Origin: Conchiformibius steedae
GTDB taxonomy: Bacteria > Pseudomonadota > Gammaproteobacteria > Burkholderiales > Neisseriaceae
Direction of reading: 5' to 3'
Assembly (NCBI RefSeq): GCF_014054725.1
Contig: NZ_CP059563.1
Span: forward strand, 410,868 to 474,867
Length of the DNA: 64,000 nucleotides
Shown here: positions 1-11,938 of the stretch, piece after piece
How positions within the stretch are numbered: position 1 is the stretch's first letter
How the letters are laid out: each line of letters opens with the position of its first letter
Notes under the pieces: generated by a model
Told to the model about the DNA's origin: nothing
What the model saw: the letters and a program-made list of their open reading frames with translations, nothing else
Databases searched by the model: none
Position numbers and translations under genes: made by a program

Positions 1-865
1 ATTTGCGGGCGTGTGGTCCTTGGTCGGAAGCGCGGGTAGCGTAGGCTTGGTAGCATTCGCGGCGCAGTTCGGGACGGTCGCTGTACAGGGCGATGGCGGA
101 ATAGCTGGGGTAATCCAAGGTAAAACGCCAGCCTTCTTGACCTTTGCTTTGGGCGGAAGCGCGCGCGGCTTGACGGGCGGTGTCGCTCAAACCTGACAAT
201 TGCGCTTCATCGGTAATGATTTTTTCCCATGCGGCAACGGCGTCTAATACATTATTGGAAAATTGGGTACGCAGTTTGTCCAAGCGGGTGTTGATGTCGG
301 CGTAACGTTTTTGTTGGGTGGGATTGAGGGCAATGCCTGACAGTTTGAAATCCAGCAAGGCATCGTCAAGGGCTTTTTTCTGCGCCTGTGTGTAGCGGGC
401 GGATTCGGGATGGGCGTGCAGGGCGCGGAAACTATTGTACAGTCCTTGGTGCAGCCCGTACCATGTTTGAAACGCGCTGATTTTGCCTTGGGCGGTGGCG
501 TGGGCGCGGCGCAGGGCTTCGGAATTATTGACCGACATTAAATGCGAAACTGCACCCCATGCCCGTCCGAGCAAGTCGCCCGCATCTGCCAAGGGCAGGT
601 AAAAGTTTTGCCAATTCGGTTGTTTGATGGCGGTTAGTGTGGCAACGGTGCGGCGGTTGTGCGCCAGTAAAAAATCGACAGCAGGATTGATGTGTTGCGG
701 ACGAATATCGGCAAAACGCGGCAAACCAGAAAAATCCAACAGCGGATTATTTTTGAGCGCGGCGGGCAGCGTTAAACCCGTGTGTGTACCCGTACGGGCA
801 AAAGCGGGAAAATGCAAGGCGGCAAGCCCCAATGCGCCCAGTTGTAAAAATTGTCGGCGGTGCAT
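1..865 (-). CDS. M3-family oligopeptidase A-like peptidase with Tat-like signal (partial)
   Basis: The gene runs off the left edge, so only about 288 N-terminal residues are present. Residues 40-75 (NPLLDFSGLPRF, then IRPQHINPAVDFLL) match the start of the mature oligopeptidase A (PrlC/OpdA) fold of zinc M3 peptidases, which degrade short peptides including cleaved signal peptides. The HExxH zinc site lies outside the window. The start at 865 has an AAGGA ribosome site. Before the family homology comes a 23-residue leader: twin arginine with RRQFLQLG, a hydrophobic stretch, then PAFA, which looks like a Tat or Sec export signal. The usual family member is cytoplasmic, so export is an inference. 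Confidence 0.85.
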   Translation of the reverse strand, partial: MHRRQFLQLGALGLAALHFPAFARTGTHTGLTLPAALKNNPLLDFSGLPRFADIRPQHINPAVDFLLAHNRRTVATLTAIKQPNWQNFYLPLADAGDLLGRAWGAVSHLMSVNNSEALRRAHATAQGKISAFQTWYGLHQGLYNSFRALHAHPESARYTQAQKKALDDALLDFKLSGIALNPTQQKRYADINTRLDKLRTQFSNNVLDAVAAWEKIITDEAQLSGLSDTARQAARASAQSKGQEGWRFTLDYPSYSAIALYSDRPELRRECYQAYATRASDQGPHARK

Positions 866-908
866 GGCAAAATCCTTCGCCCCGTGCGGGCGGCTGTGTT
901 AATCAAGT

Positions 909-1076
909 TTAGGGCGTGTCTCTATTTGCTTTGCCAAGCGGTTTTTTGAGTAGAAATCTGCGTGTACAAGGCAAAAATCCGCGCAAGGTTGGACACCTTG
1001 CAAGGATTTTTAACGCGGCAGACGCGGGTTTATATCAAAAATACCGCCGCATAAGTAAAATAGGGACACGCCCTAA
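909..1076. repeat. 168-bp inverted-repeat (MITE-like) element
   Basis: The ends are near-perfect inverted repeats: TTAGGGCGTGTCTCTATTTG on the left and the reverse complement of TTAGGGCGTGTCCCTATTT on the right, with one mismatch. No coding capacity is visible inside, and the interior has its own hairpin around GCAAGGTTGGACACCTTGC. Size and structure fit a non-autonomous element, but no related transposase is in the window. Confidence 0.55.
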
Positions 1077-1098
1077 CTATACCCCGCCCAAACGGGGC

Positions 1099-1128
1099 TT
1101 TCAAGCCGATTGGCGCATCGGTTATAAT
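1099..1128 (+). promoter_or_regulatory. Putative sigma-70 promoter of the DUF3579-GNAT gene
   Basis: A perfect -10 box TATAAT (1123-1128) lies 18 bp after a weak -35 TTTCAA (1099-1104). Predicted transcription would start near 1135, giving a leader of about 28 nt before the ATG at 1163. Confidence 0.5.
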
Positions 1129-1162
1129 TCGGTTGTTATTCATTGTATTTCGGTATTCGGCT

Positions 1163-2011
1163 ATGTTGGTCTGCAATCCAGAAGAAATCATCATCCACGG
1201 CACCACGGGCAAAGGCAAAGTATTCCGCCCCAGCGATTGGGCCGAACGTTTGTGCGGTATTCTGTCGTCCTTTAATAAAGACAACCGCCTGTCCTACCAT
1301 GAATGGGTGCGTCCCGTGCTGCTGGACAAAATCCGCTGCGTTGCCATCGCGCCCAAGCTGGAAGAAATCAATCCGAGCATGTACCGTTTTCTGATGGACT
1401 TTGCTGCCGACAACAACCTGCGCGTTTTGCGTTACAGCGAACTGCTGGCAGAAGCAGGTATCACACCCGAAACCCCCGCAGCCCATGTGCCTGCCGATGT
1501 GGCGTGTGTTGCCACCGTGCTCACCGAAAACGAAAAAGCCGCCGCACCCGAAGGCGTGGTTTCCGCCGTATTGCGCGAAATCCCCCCACATGAAACCGCC
1601 GCCGCATTCGCCGCACTCAGCGTATTGCGTCCCAAATTAAAAGACATTAACGGCTTTGTTGAGCAAATCAACAAGATTCAGCGTCCGCAAGGCTACCGTC
1701 TGCTTGGTATTTTTGAAGACGGGCGCAGCAATGCCGTTGCCGTATGCGGTTTTCACGAAGAAACCAATCTCGTCAGCGGCACGCACATTCATATTGACGA
1801 CCTCGTTACCGTCCCCCAATACCGCAAACACGGCTACGGCACCCGCCTGTTGGAAGAAGTCCAACGCATTGCCCGCGCCCACGGCGTTACCCAAATCCAC
1901 ATTGACAGCAATGTTGGCGGCGAGCGTACTACCGCTCACCGCATCTATTTTCAGCACGGATTTGAAATCAACGCCTACCATTTTGTGTGTGAACTGGACA
2001 ACCACAAATAA
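1163..2011 (+). CDS. DUF3579 domain fused to GNAT N-acetyltransferase
   Basis: The product has 282 residues from ATG 1163; a TTG ten codons upstream is possible but would begin at the predicted transcript start. Residues 1-95 (VCNPEEIIIHGTTGKGKVFR, then DWAERLCG) resemble DUF3579, a small betaproteobacterial domain of unknown function. The C-terminal half, about residues 150-280, is a GNAT acetyltransferase: IHIDDLVTVPQYRKHGYGTR carries the acetyl-CoA loop (R-x-x-G-Y-G), and the fold ends with YFQHGFE. The substrate is unknown. The domain order suggests DUF3579 supplies substrate or partner recognition, which is inference. Confidence 0.8.
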   Translation: MLVCNPEEIIIHGTTGKGKVFRPSDWAERLCGILSSFNKDNRLSYHEWVRPVLLDKIRCVAIAPKLEEINPSMYRFLMDFAADNNLRVLRYSELLAEAGITPETPAAHVPADVACVATVLTENEKAAAPEGVVSAVLREIPPHETAAAFAALSVLRPKLKDINGFVEQINKIQRPQGYRLLGIFEDGRSNAVAVCGFHEETNLVSGTHIHIDDLVTVPQYRKHGYGTRLLEEVQRIARAHGVTQIHIDSNVGGERTTAHRIYFQHGFEINAYHFVCELDNHK

Positions 2012-2018
2012 AAAAACA

Positions 2019-2042
2019 GGCGGTTTGTCCCCGCAAACCGCC
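2019..2042. terminator. Hairpin after the GNAT gene
   Basis: GGCGGTTTG pairs with CAAACCGCC around a short loop just past the stop codon. The rightward strand has no T-run after it, but the leftward strand has a run of T. Termination is plausible but not certain. Confidence 0.4.
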
Positions 2043-2136
2043 CAAACGTATCTTTCCCGCCACAATTTTTTGCAACAAAATACTGTTAATAAATAATGGT
2101 GTATAAAATTTCCTGCAATTTTTTGTGTTCTGATGC

Positions 2137-2165
2137 TTGCCAAGATTTAGCAAAGTGCGTATAGT
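2137..2165 (+). promoter_or_regulatory. rRNA operon promoter
   Basis: The -35 TTGCCA (2137-2142), exact 17-bp spacer and -10 TATAGT (2160-2165) lie about 190 bp before the 16S gene. The upstream sequence is AT-rich, as expected for an UP element. Confidence 0.65.
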
Positions 2166-2218
2166 TCGGTTTTTCGCTGCTGCAGCACTGGTTTTTAAGT
2201 TGTGGCGGTGATTTTTAT

Positions 2219-2230
2219 TGCTCTTTAACA
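2219..2230 (+). promoter_or_regulatory. boxA antitermination site in the rRNA leader
   Basis: TGCTCTTTAACA is the classical boxA sequence bound by NusB-S10 to protect rRNA transcription from Rho. It sits in the leader between the promoter and the 16S gene. Confidence 0.85.
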
Positions 2231-2355
2231 GTTGATTACCGATAAGTGCGGATATTTGTCCGCACTGCCAAGATTGACGAGTACACAGTAACGTTTGTTT
2301 GTTGTGTTTCTTGTTGGTTTTTTTGAGCAGACCAGAAGTTATTAAGTTAGAGATT

Positions 2356-3899
<1,544 letters not shown>

Positions 3900-3960
3900 G
3901 AGAAAGCGGTCAAGTATCCGCACTTATCGGTAATCATGTTAGATGCAAGAAAAAGACCTT

Positions 3961-4037
<77 letters not shown>

Positions 4038-4079
4038 AACTGCTTAAAGCCGTTTGAAAGACCCAAACTGAAGAATACT

Positions 4080-4155
4080 GGGGGCATAGCTCAGTTGGTA
4101 GAGCACCTGCTTTGCAAGCAGGGGGTCATCGGTTCGATCCCGTTTGCCTCCACCA
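4080..4155 (+). tRNA. tRNA-Ala (UGC)
   Basis: 76 nt with encoded CCA. The acceptor stem GGGGGCA pairs with TGCCTCC, and the anticodon loop TTTGCAA has anticodon TGC. It is the second tRNA of the 16S-23S spacer. Confidence 0.97.
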
Positions 4156-4252
4156 AATATCAGGTATTTCATCAGATATTAAATAAAGCTTTTGCAAATA
4201 AAAGCGGATTAAGGTAAAATAGTCTGTTTTTATTTGCAAAAATAATTGCATC

Positions 4253-4263
4253 GCTCTTTAACA
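4253..4263 (+). promoter_or_regulatory. boxA site before 23S rRNA
   Basis: GCTCTTTAACA in the spacer repeats the boxA core of the operon leader, as is usual before 23S genes. The rest of the spacer, 4156-4483, shows no gene. Confidence 0.8.
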
Positions 4264-4483
4264 AATCGGAAGCCGAAATCAACAAACAAAGACAATGTTG
4301 GTTGTAAATATAAATATATTTCAACCACAGTAATTTGGGTGATGATTGTATCAATTGTTCCTGAACACAAAAGGCAGGAACAATTCACAACAAAGCAGTA
4401 AACTGTATCAAAGTAAGGTATCTGAAGTTTGTTCTGGTCGTCAACGCCAAACAAACGAAGTCAACAGGTACTTCAAATGATAG

Positions 4484-7369
<2,886 letters not shown>

Positions 7370-7441
7370 ATCATTTGAAGTACTTAATCAGTTTACTGAA
7401 ATACATCATTACCCAACAGCGGCTTCCGATTTATCCTTTTA

Positions 7442-7557
7442 TGTTTGGCGGCAACAGCGCTGCGGTACCACCCCTTCCCTTCCCGAACAGGACCGTGAAA
7501 CGCAGCTGCGCCGATGATAGTACGGATCCCCGTGCGAAAGTAGGGCACCGCCAAACT
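7442..7557 (+). rRNA. rrf: 5S ribosomal RNA
   Basis: About 116 nt. The outer helix TTTGGCGG pairs with CCGCCAAA, and the interior carries the conserved CCCGAAC-type loop. Standard last gene of the operon; ends within 2-3 nt. Confidence 0.92.
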
Positions 7558-7568
7558 ACCTATACTCA

Positions 7569-7598
7569 AATCCCCCGCTTAATAGCGGGGGATTTTTT
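7569..7598 (+). terminator. rRNA operon terminator
   Basis: AATCCCCCGCT, a TAAT loop, AGCGGGGGATT, then TTTTT. A strong intrinsic terminator directly after 5S. Confidence 0.92.
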
Positions 7599-7727
7599 AT
7601 AATATTTTAATTTAAAATGAATTGAAATAATATTTTAATTTTTAGTCAATAATGCTCATTTATATGCTATAAAATTAAGTTAAAGTGAAATAAACGCAAT
7701 TATATTTCAATTTATGTCAAAAAATCC

Positions 7728-7756
7728 TTGTCAAGAATGTGGGGAAAGGTTAATCT
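7728..7756 (+). promoter_or_regulatory. Putative aroG promoter
   Basis: -35 TTGTCA (7728-7733), 17-bp spacer, -10 TAATCT (7751-7756), 25 bp before the aroG start. The preceding AT-rich 130 bp (7599-7727) shows no gene. No Tyr or Phe repressor site was recognised. Confidence 0.55.
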
Positions 7757-7780
7757 TGAGTTTTTGATAAGGACACAATA

Positions 7781-8830
7781 ATGAACCACTTACATACGAC
7801 AGATGATGTACGCATTCACGCATTGGCAGAACTGTTGCCGCCGATTGCCCACTTATACGAATTGCCGATTAGCGAACAGGCAACCGATTTGGTGTTAAAA
7901 ACCCGTGCGGAAATTGCCAAATTATTAAAAGGCGAAGATAAACGCTTATTGGTGATTATCGGACCGTGTTCCATTCACGACCCCAAAGCAGCATTGGAAT
8001 ATGCACAGAAGTTATTGGTATTGCGCGAAAAATATGCCAAAGAGCTGTTGATTGTGATGCGGGTATATTTTGAAAAACCGCGTACCACTGTAGGTTGGAA
8101 AGGTTTGATTAACGACCCGCATTTAGATGGTTCGTTTGATATTAATTTTGGTTTGCGTCAGGCGCGTAAATTATTATTGGATTTGAATAATCTGGGTATG
8201 CCTGCTTCTACCGAGTTTTTGGACATGATTACGCCGCAGTATTATGCGGATTTGATTTCGTGGGGGGCGATTGGGGCGCGGACAACCGAAAGCCAAGTTC
8301 ACCGTGAGTTGGCAAGTGGTTTGTCTTGCCCCGTGGGCTTTAAAAACGGTACGGACGGCAATTTGAAAATCGCCATTGATGCCATTGGTGCGGCTTCGCA
8401 TCCGCATCACTTTTTATCGGTAACCAAAACAGGGCATTCTGCCATTGTGCATACAGCGGGCAATCCTGATTGCCATGTGATTTTGCGTGGCGGCAAAGAG
8501 CCCAATTACAGCAGTGAGCATGTGCAAGCAGCGGCAGCGGCTTTGAATAAAGCAGGCGTAACGCCTAAACTGATGGTGGATTGCAGCCATGCCAACAGTA
8601 ATAAAGACCATACCCGTCAGATGATTGTCGCAGAAGATGTGGCGCAACAGCTGCGCAGCGGCGAAGACAATATTATGGGTGTGATGGTGGAAAGCCATTT
8701 GCAGGCTGGGCGGCAAGATAAGCCTGAAGTGTATGGTAAGAGCATTACCGATGCCTGTATTGGTTGGGACGATACCGAAAAATTGTTGGCGGTATTGGCG
8801 GAAGCAAATGCGGGACGTGTATATAGTTGA
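7781..8830 (+). CDS. aroG: 3-deoxy-7-phosphoheptulonate (DAHP) synthase, class I
   Basis: The enzyme condenses phosphoenolpyruvate with erythrose-4-phosphate to DAHP, the first step of aromatic amino acid synthesis in the cytoplasm. At 349 residues it has the length of E. coli AroG. Visible motifs are IGPCSIHDPKAALEYA (metal-site Cys near residue 62), MRVYFEKPRTTVGWKGLIND and VDCSHANSNK (metal-site His). A GATAAGGA ribosome site precedes the ATG. The isozyme type by feedback inhibitor cannot be read from the sequence. The last codons and the stop (TATAGTTGA) coincide with the end of a repeat element, so the extreme C-terminus may have been altered by its insertion. Confidence 0.95.
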   Translation: MNHLHTTDDVRIHALAELLPPIAHLYELPISEQATDLVLKTRAEIAKLLKGEDKRLLVIIGPCSIHDPKAALEYAQKLLVLREKYAKELLIVMRVYFEKPRTTVGWKGLINDPHLDGSFDINFGLRQARKLLLDLNNLGMPASTEFLDMITPQYYADLISWGAIGARTTESQVHRELASGLSCPVGFKNGTDGNLKIAIDAIGAASHPHHFLSVTKTGHSAIVHTAGNPDCHVILRGGKEPNYSSEHVQAAAAALNKAGVTPKLMVDCSHANSNKDHTRQMIVAEDVAQQLRSGEDNIMGVMVESHLQAGRQDKPEVYGKSITDACIGWDDTEKLLAVLAEANAGRVYS

Positions 8831-8928
8831 TTAAAATCGCAACGATAAGGCGTTGTTAACGCCCTTATGGACTGTTGGTACACGGCGGGCGTTGTCGCTT
8901 TGTCTCGTTTTTATTTTTATCAATTATA
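8822..8928 (+). repeat. 107-bp TATAG-ended repeat, copy 1
   Basis: Begins TATAGTTGATTAAAATCGCA and ends TTTTTATCAATTATA, so the outer ends are inverted repeats. It has the same length as the copy at 45934-46040 and differs at scattered positions. It overlaps the aroG stop codon. It resembles short Neisseria repeats with TATAGTGGATTAA ends and has no coding capacity. Confidence 0.8.
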
Positions 8929-8946
8929 AAATCAGCCAAATGATAA

Positions 8947-8988
8947 AAAGCCGTTTTTCCAAAATATTTAAGGAAAAACGGCTTTATT
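8947..8988. terminator. Bidirectional terminator between aroG and the pirin gene
   Basis: AAAGCCGTTTTTCC and GGAAAAACGGCTTT form a 14-bp stem with A/T runs on both sides, serving the two convergent genes. Confidence 0.85.
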
Positions 8989-8993
8989 GTGGT

Positions 8994-9860
8994 TTAAGCA
9001 ATCGCGCCAAAACGTTCAGAACGGAAATCATCCATCGCTTGCAGGATTTCTGTTTCGGTGTTCATCACAAACGGTCCGTAAGCGGCGACAGGCTCGTTAA
9101 TCGGTACGCCTGACAGCAGCAGGATTTTGGCGTTTTCTGCGCCTGCTTGCAGGGTAAAGGCTTCGCCTTGTTGCTCAAAACGTACCAATTCACCTGCACG
9201 GGCTTTTTGTTCGCTGTTGATGCTGACTTCGCCGCGCAATACCACCAACAGCAAATTGTGGCTGACGGGAATGGATAATTCGGCTTGCTGGGTGGCGTTC
9301 AAATCCATGTCCCATACGTTCATTTCGGTAAAGGTTTCCGCTGCGCCTTGGGTATTTTGGTATTCGCCGGCAATCAGGCGTATTGTGCCTGCTTGCGCGG
9401 GCAGGGCGATAACGGGAATGTTTTCTTTTGCCAGATGCTGGTAACGGGCAGGCGCGGATTTGTGTTTGGCAGGCAGGTTTACCCACAGCTGCACCATTTC
9501 AAATGTGCCGCCGTTACGCGAAAAATGCTCGGAATGGAATTCTTGGTGAATAATGCCGTTGCCTGCGGTCATCCACTGTACATCGCCTGTGCCGATAACG
9601 CCACCGCCGCCTGTGGAATCGCGGTGTTCCACTTCGCCTTGATAGGCGATGGTAACGGCTTCAAAGCCTTTGTGTGGGTGTGCGCCCACGCCGCGTTCCA
9701 GTCCGTCAGCGGGAAAATCTTTGGGGGCTGCGTAATCCAGCATCAAAAACGGGTCGCTGCCGCGGTCTTCATCCATATGGGAAAACAGGGGTTGTACCAA
9801 AAAGCCGTTGCCTACCCAGTGCTGGCTGTTGGCGCGGTAAATCTGTTGTACGTTTCTCAT
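8994..9860 (-). CDS. Pirin family bicupin protein
   Basis: 288 residues. Pirins are bicupin proteins with a metal in the N-terminal cupin; bacterial members include quercetin dioxygenases and stress-related proteins. The metal-site motifs HPHKGFEAVT (residues 61-70), HRDSTGG (about 79-85) and HQEFHS (about 106-111) are present, so the site looks intact. The C-terminal cupin, about residues 165-285, lacks metal ligands, as usual. It lies 15 bp after the DUF896 gene and probably shares its promoter, facing the HxlR regulator. The substrate is unknown. Confidence 0.9.
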   Translation of the reverse strand: MRNVQQIYRANSQHWVGNGFLVQPLFSHMDEDRGSDPFLMLDYAAPKDFPADGLERGVGAHPHKGFEAVTIAYQGEVEHRDSTGGGGVIGTGDVQWMTAGNGIIHQEFHSEHFSRNGGTFEMVQLWVNLPAKHKSAPARYQHLAKENIPVIALPAQAGTIRLIAGEYQNTQGAAETFTEMNVWDMDLNATQQAELSIPVSHNLLLVVLRGEVSINSEQKARAGELVRFEQQGEAFTLQAGAENAKILLLSGVPINEPVAAYGPFVMNTETEILQAMDDFRSERFGAIA

Positions 9861-9875
9861 GTTTATTTCCTTAAT

Positions 9876-10103
9876 TTAAATTAGATTATTGGCTTGTGCA
9901 TAACGCAGCTTGGCAGGGGTAACGTCGTTGCCTTCGCTGTCTATAACGGTAAGCACGGATAAGGTGCCACGAAATTGGGCGCGGATTTGTGCCAGATAGC
10001 TTTGGCGCAATTGCTCGCGTTCGTGCTGCTCTGCGGTGCTTAAAGGGGTGGTTTTGGCTTTTTGTGCCAATTGGTTAATACGGTCAAGTTCGGCGATACG
10101 CAT
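9876..10103 (-). CDS. DUF896 (UPF0291) small protein
   Basis: 75 residues. RINQLAQKAKTTPLSTAEQ and EGNDVTPAKLRY are the two conserved segments of DUF896, a helical-hairpin family best known from Firmicutes, where members include SOS-induced YneA-operon proteins. No function is established here. It is the first gene of a two-gene leftward unit with the pirin gene. Confidence 0.85.
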   Translation of the reverse strand: MRIAELDRINQLAQKAKTTPLSTAEQHEREQLRQSYLAQIRAQFRGTLSVLTVIDSEGNDVTPAKLRYAQANNLI

Positions 10104-10132
10104 ATTTTTTCCTTGTGTGAATCGTTACCGCT

Positions 10133-10160
10133 ATTATATGGTGTATAATTATTTTTGCAA
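10133..10160 (-). promoter_or_regulatory. Promoter of the DUF896-pirin unit, likely HxlR-controlled
   Basis: On the minus strand: -35 TTGCAA (10160-10155), 16-bp spacer and a perfect -10 TATAAT (10138-10133). TTGCAA is its own reverse complement and could also serve the divergent hxlR-type gene. The adjacent GTACATAC (10161-10168) and GATAC (10175-10179) are candidate operator sequence. Operator identity is inference. Confidence 0.5.
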
Positions 10161-10195
10161 GTACATACATTTTTGATACTGTAAAGGACGAAAGC

Positions 10196-10675
10196 ATGAG
10201 CGAACCCGTTGAGAATCAGGAACACCTTTGCCCCGTTAATACCACTTTGGCGGTAATGGGTGGAAAATGGAAACCGTTGATTTTGTATTATTTAAACGGA
10301 AATACGCGCCGTTTTAACGAATTGAACCGTTTGATTCCCGCCGTAACCCAGCGGGTGCTGACCATGCAGTTGCGCGAATTGGAAAACGATGGGATTGTGT
10401 TGCGCAAGGTGTATGCGCAAGTGCCGCCGAAAGTGGAATATTCGCTGACGGCGTTTGGCGAAACGCTGATGCCGGTGGTGGCGGCGATGCACGCGTGGGG
10501 CAGGGCGTATGCGGACGAATGCAGCCGTGTTAAAAGCCAAACCGAAGCGGCGGTTTTGGCGGCTGCGGCGGCAAAAGAGCCTTCTGTACGTTTGTCCGAT
10601 GCGGGCAGTTTGGCGCAAATGATGGCTTTGATGGGGGCGGAAGCAGGCGGACAGCCGCGTTCTGTGGGGAAATAG
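10196..10675 (+). CDS. HxlR family transcriptional regulator
   Basis: 159 residues. Residues 12-100 form the HxlR winged helix: CPVNTTLAVMGGKWKPLILY, then RFNELNRLIPAVTQRVLT and the wing LRKVYAQVPPKVEYSLT. The Cys at residue 12 is at the place where redox or electrophile-sensing HxlR proteins carry their reactive Cys. An unusual Ala-rich tail of about 50 residues follows the domain. It is divergent from the DUF896-pirin unit, which it probably represses or activates. The ribosome site is AAAGGA. Confidence 0.9.
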   Translation: MSEPVENQEHLCPVNTTLAVMGGKWKPLILYYLNGNTRRFNELNRLIPAVTQRVLTMQLRELENDGIVLRKVYAQVPPKVEYSLTAFGETLMPVVAAMHAWGRAYADECSRVKSQTEAAVLAAAAAKEPSVRLSDAGSLAQMMALMGAEAGGQPRSVGK

Positions 10676-10687
10676 CTGCAGCGGGAT

Positions 10688-11554
10688 TTAGGGCTTGCGG
10701 TGTTTGCGGCGCAGCAGTTTGACCAATACGCCGCTTTGTGCGCCAAACAGCACCGAAAACAAATAAAATCCACCGCAGAATAAAATAATGGCAGGTCCTG
10801 ACGGGATATTGACGTAATAGGAAAACAATAATCCCGCTGCACCGCATACCAAGGCAATGGCTGCGGCAACTGCCATCATTGCCCCGATGCGGCGCACCCA
10901 CAAACGCGCCGTTACCGCCGGCAGCATCATCAATCCCACCGACATCAGCGTACCCAAAGCCTGAAAGCCTGCTACCAAATTCATTACCACCAGCACCAAA
11001 AACGCCACATGCCACGCGCCGCCGTGTCCGTTTACCGCGCGTAAAAAAGTGGGGTCTATGCTTTCCAGCAGTAAGGGACGGTACATTACCGCCAATGCCA
11101 GCAGTGTGGCAGTGGATACCGATGCCATCAGCAACAGTGAGGTTTCATCTACCGCCAGCACCGAACCAAACAGCAAATGCAGCAGTTCTACGCTGTTGCC
11201 GCCAATACTGACCAAAGTTACACCCACCGCCAAGCTGCTTAAATAAAACGCAGCAAAATTGGCATCTTCTTTCACTTCGGTAAAACGGCTGGCTAATCCT
11301 GCCAACAATGCCATCAGCATGCCCGCCACAAAGCCGCCGATGCCCATCGCAGGCAAACTCAAACCCGCCACCATATAGCCCGCAGCCGCCCCCGGCAGCA
11401 CGGCATGACTGAGTGCATCGCCAATCAGGCTCATGCGCCGCATCACCAAAAATACGCCTACAGGCGCGGCAGACAATGCCAAAATCAGTACCGAAGCCAA
11501 GGCGGTACGCATAAAAGCGAATTCGGAAAAAGGTTGGATAAGCAGTTCGTACAT
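10688..11554 (-). CDS. Zinc/manganese ABC transporter permease (ABC-3 family)
   Basis: 288 residues with about eight membrane helices. The family signature MRRMSLIGDALSHAVLPG (residues 39-56) is the loop that contacts the ATPase in ZnuB/MntB-type permeases. It follows a small lipoprotein gene with a 3-bp gap. Its probable partners are the ATPase at 15193-15927 and the binding protein at 43529-44431, the only other ABC-3 parts in the window. No Zur-like site was found just upstream, so the promoter may lie before the lipoprotein gene or before the RarD-type gene. Confidence 0.9.
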   Translation of the reverse strand: MYELLIQPFSEFAFMRTALASVLILALSAAPVGVFLVMRRMSLIGDALSHAVLPGAAAGYMVAGLSLPAMGIGGFVAGMLMALLAGLASRFTEVKEDANFAAFYLSSLAVGVTLVSIGGNSVELLHLLFGSVLAVDETSLLLMASVSTATLLALAVMYRPLLLESIDPTFLRAVNGHGGAWHVAFLVLVVMNLVAGFQALGTLMSVGLMMLPAVTARLWVRRIGAMMAVAAAIALVCGAAGLLFSYYVNIPSGPAIILFCGGFYLFSVLFGAQSGVLVKLLRRKHRKP

Positions 11555-11557
11555 GGT

Positions 11558-11923
11558 TTAAGGCTTTTGTGATTCGTAATGTTGCAGCAGCGATTCGGCG
11601 CGGTGGCGGTTGGCAGCGCAATAACCTTGGTTTTCCGTTTGGGCTTGGGCGGCTGCCACGCTGACTTCTATATGTGCATCGGGAATATGTTTCAGGCAGC
11701 TTTGCCGTTTAAATAAAGTTTCGCCCGCAAAATAGCTTTCGCTGTCGTAACGCGCCGCATCGGCATGGTTTTCCGCGACACAGGCGCTGCGGTAGGCACT
11801 TAAAAAAGAAGCATCGTCCAACAAAGTTTGGCAGGACGAAACGGCAGGTGTAGAAGGCGCGGCACAAGCACCCAACAGCATCAGCAGGGAAGACAAGGAA
11901 AGAATGTTTAATTTACTCGTCAT
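11558..11923 (-). CDS. Small predicted lipoprotein
   Basis: 121 residues. The N-terminus has a signal peptide and lipobox (LLGAC, Cys at residue 19), so a lipid-anchored envelope protein is expected. The mature part is hydrophilic with four further Cys, which could form disulfides in the periplasm. I do not recognise the family. It ends 3 bp before the ABC permease gene and begins 15 bp after the RarD-type gene, so all three may be co-transcribed. Confidence 0.65.
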   Translation of the reverse strand: MTSKLNILSLSSLLMLLGACAAPSTPAVSSCQTLLDDASFLSAYRSACVAENHADAARYDSESYFAGETLFKRQSCLKHIPDAHIEVSVAAAQAQTENQGYCAANRHRAESLLQHYESQKP

Positions 11924-11938
11924 ATCACATTAAATATA

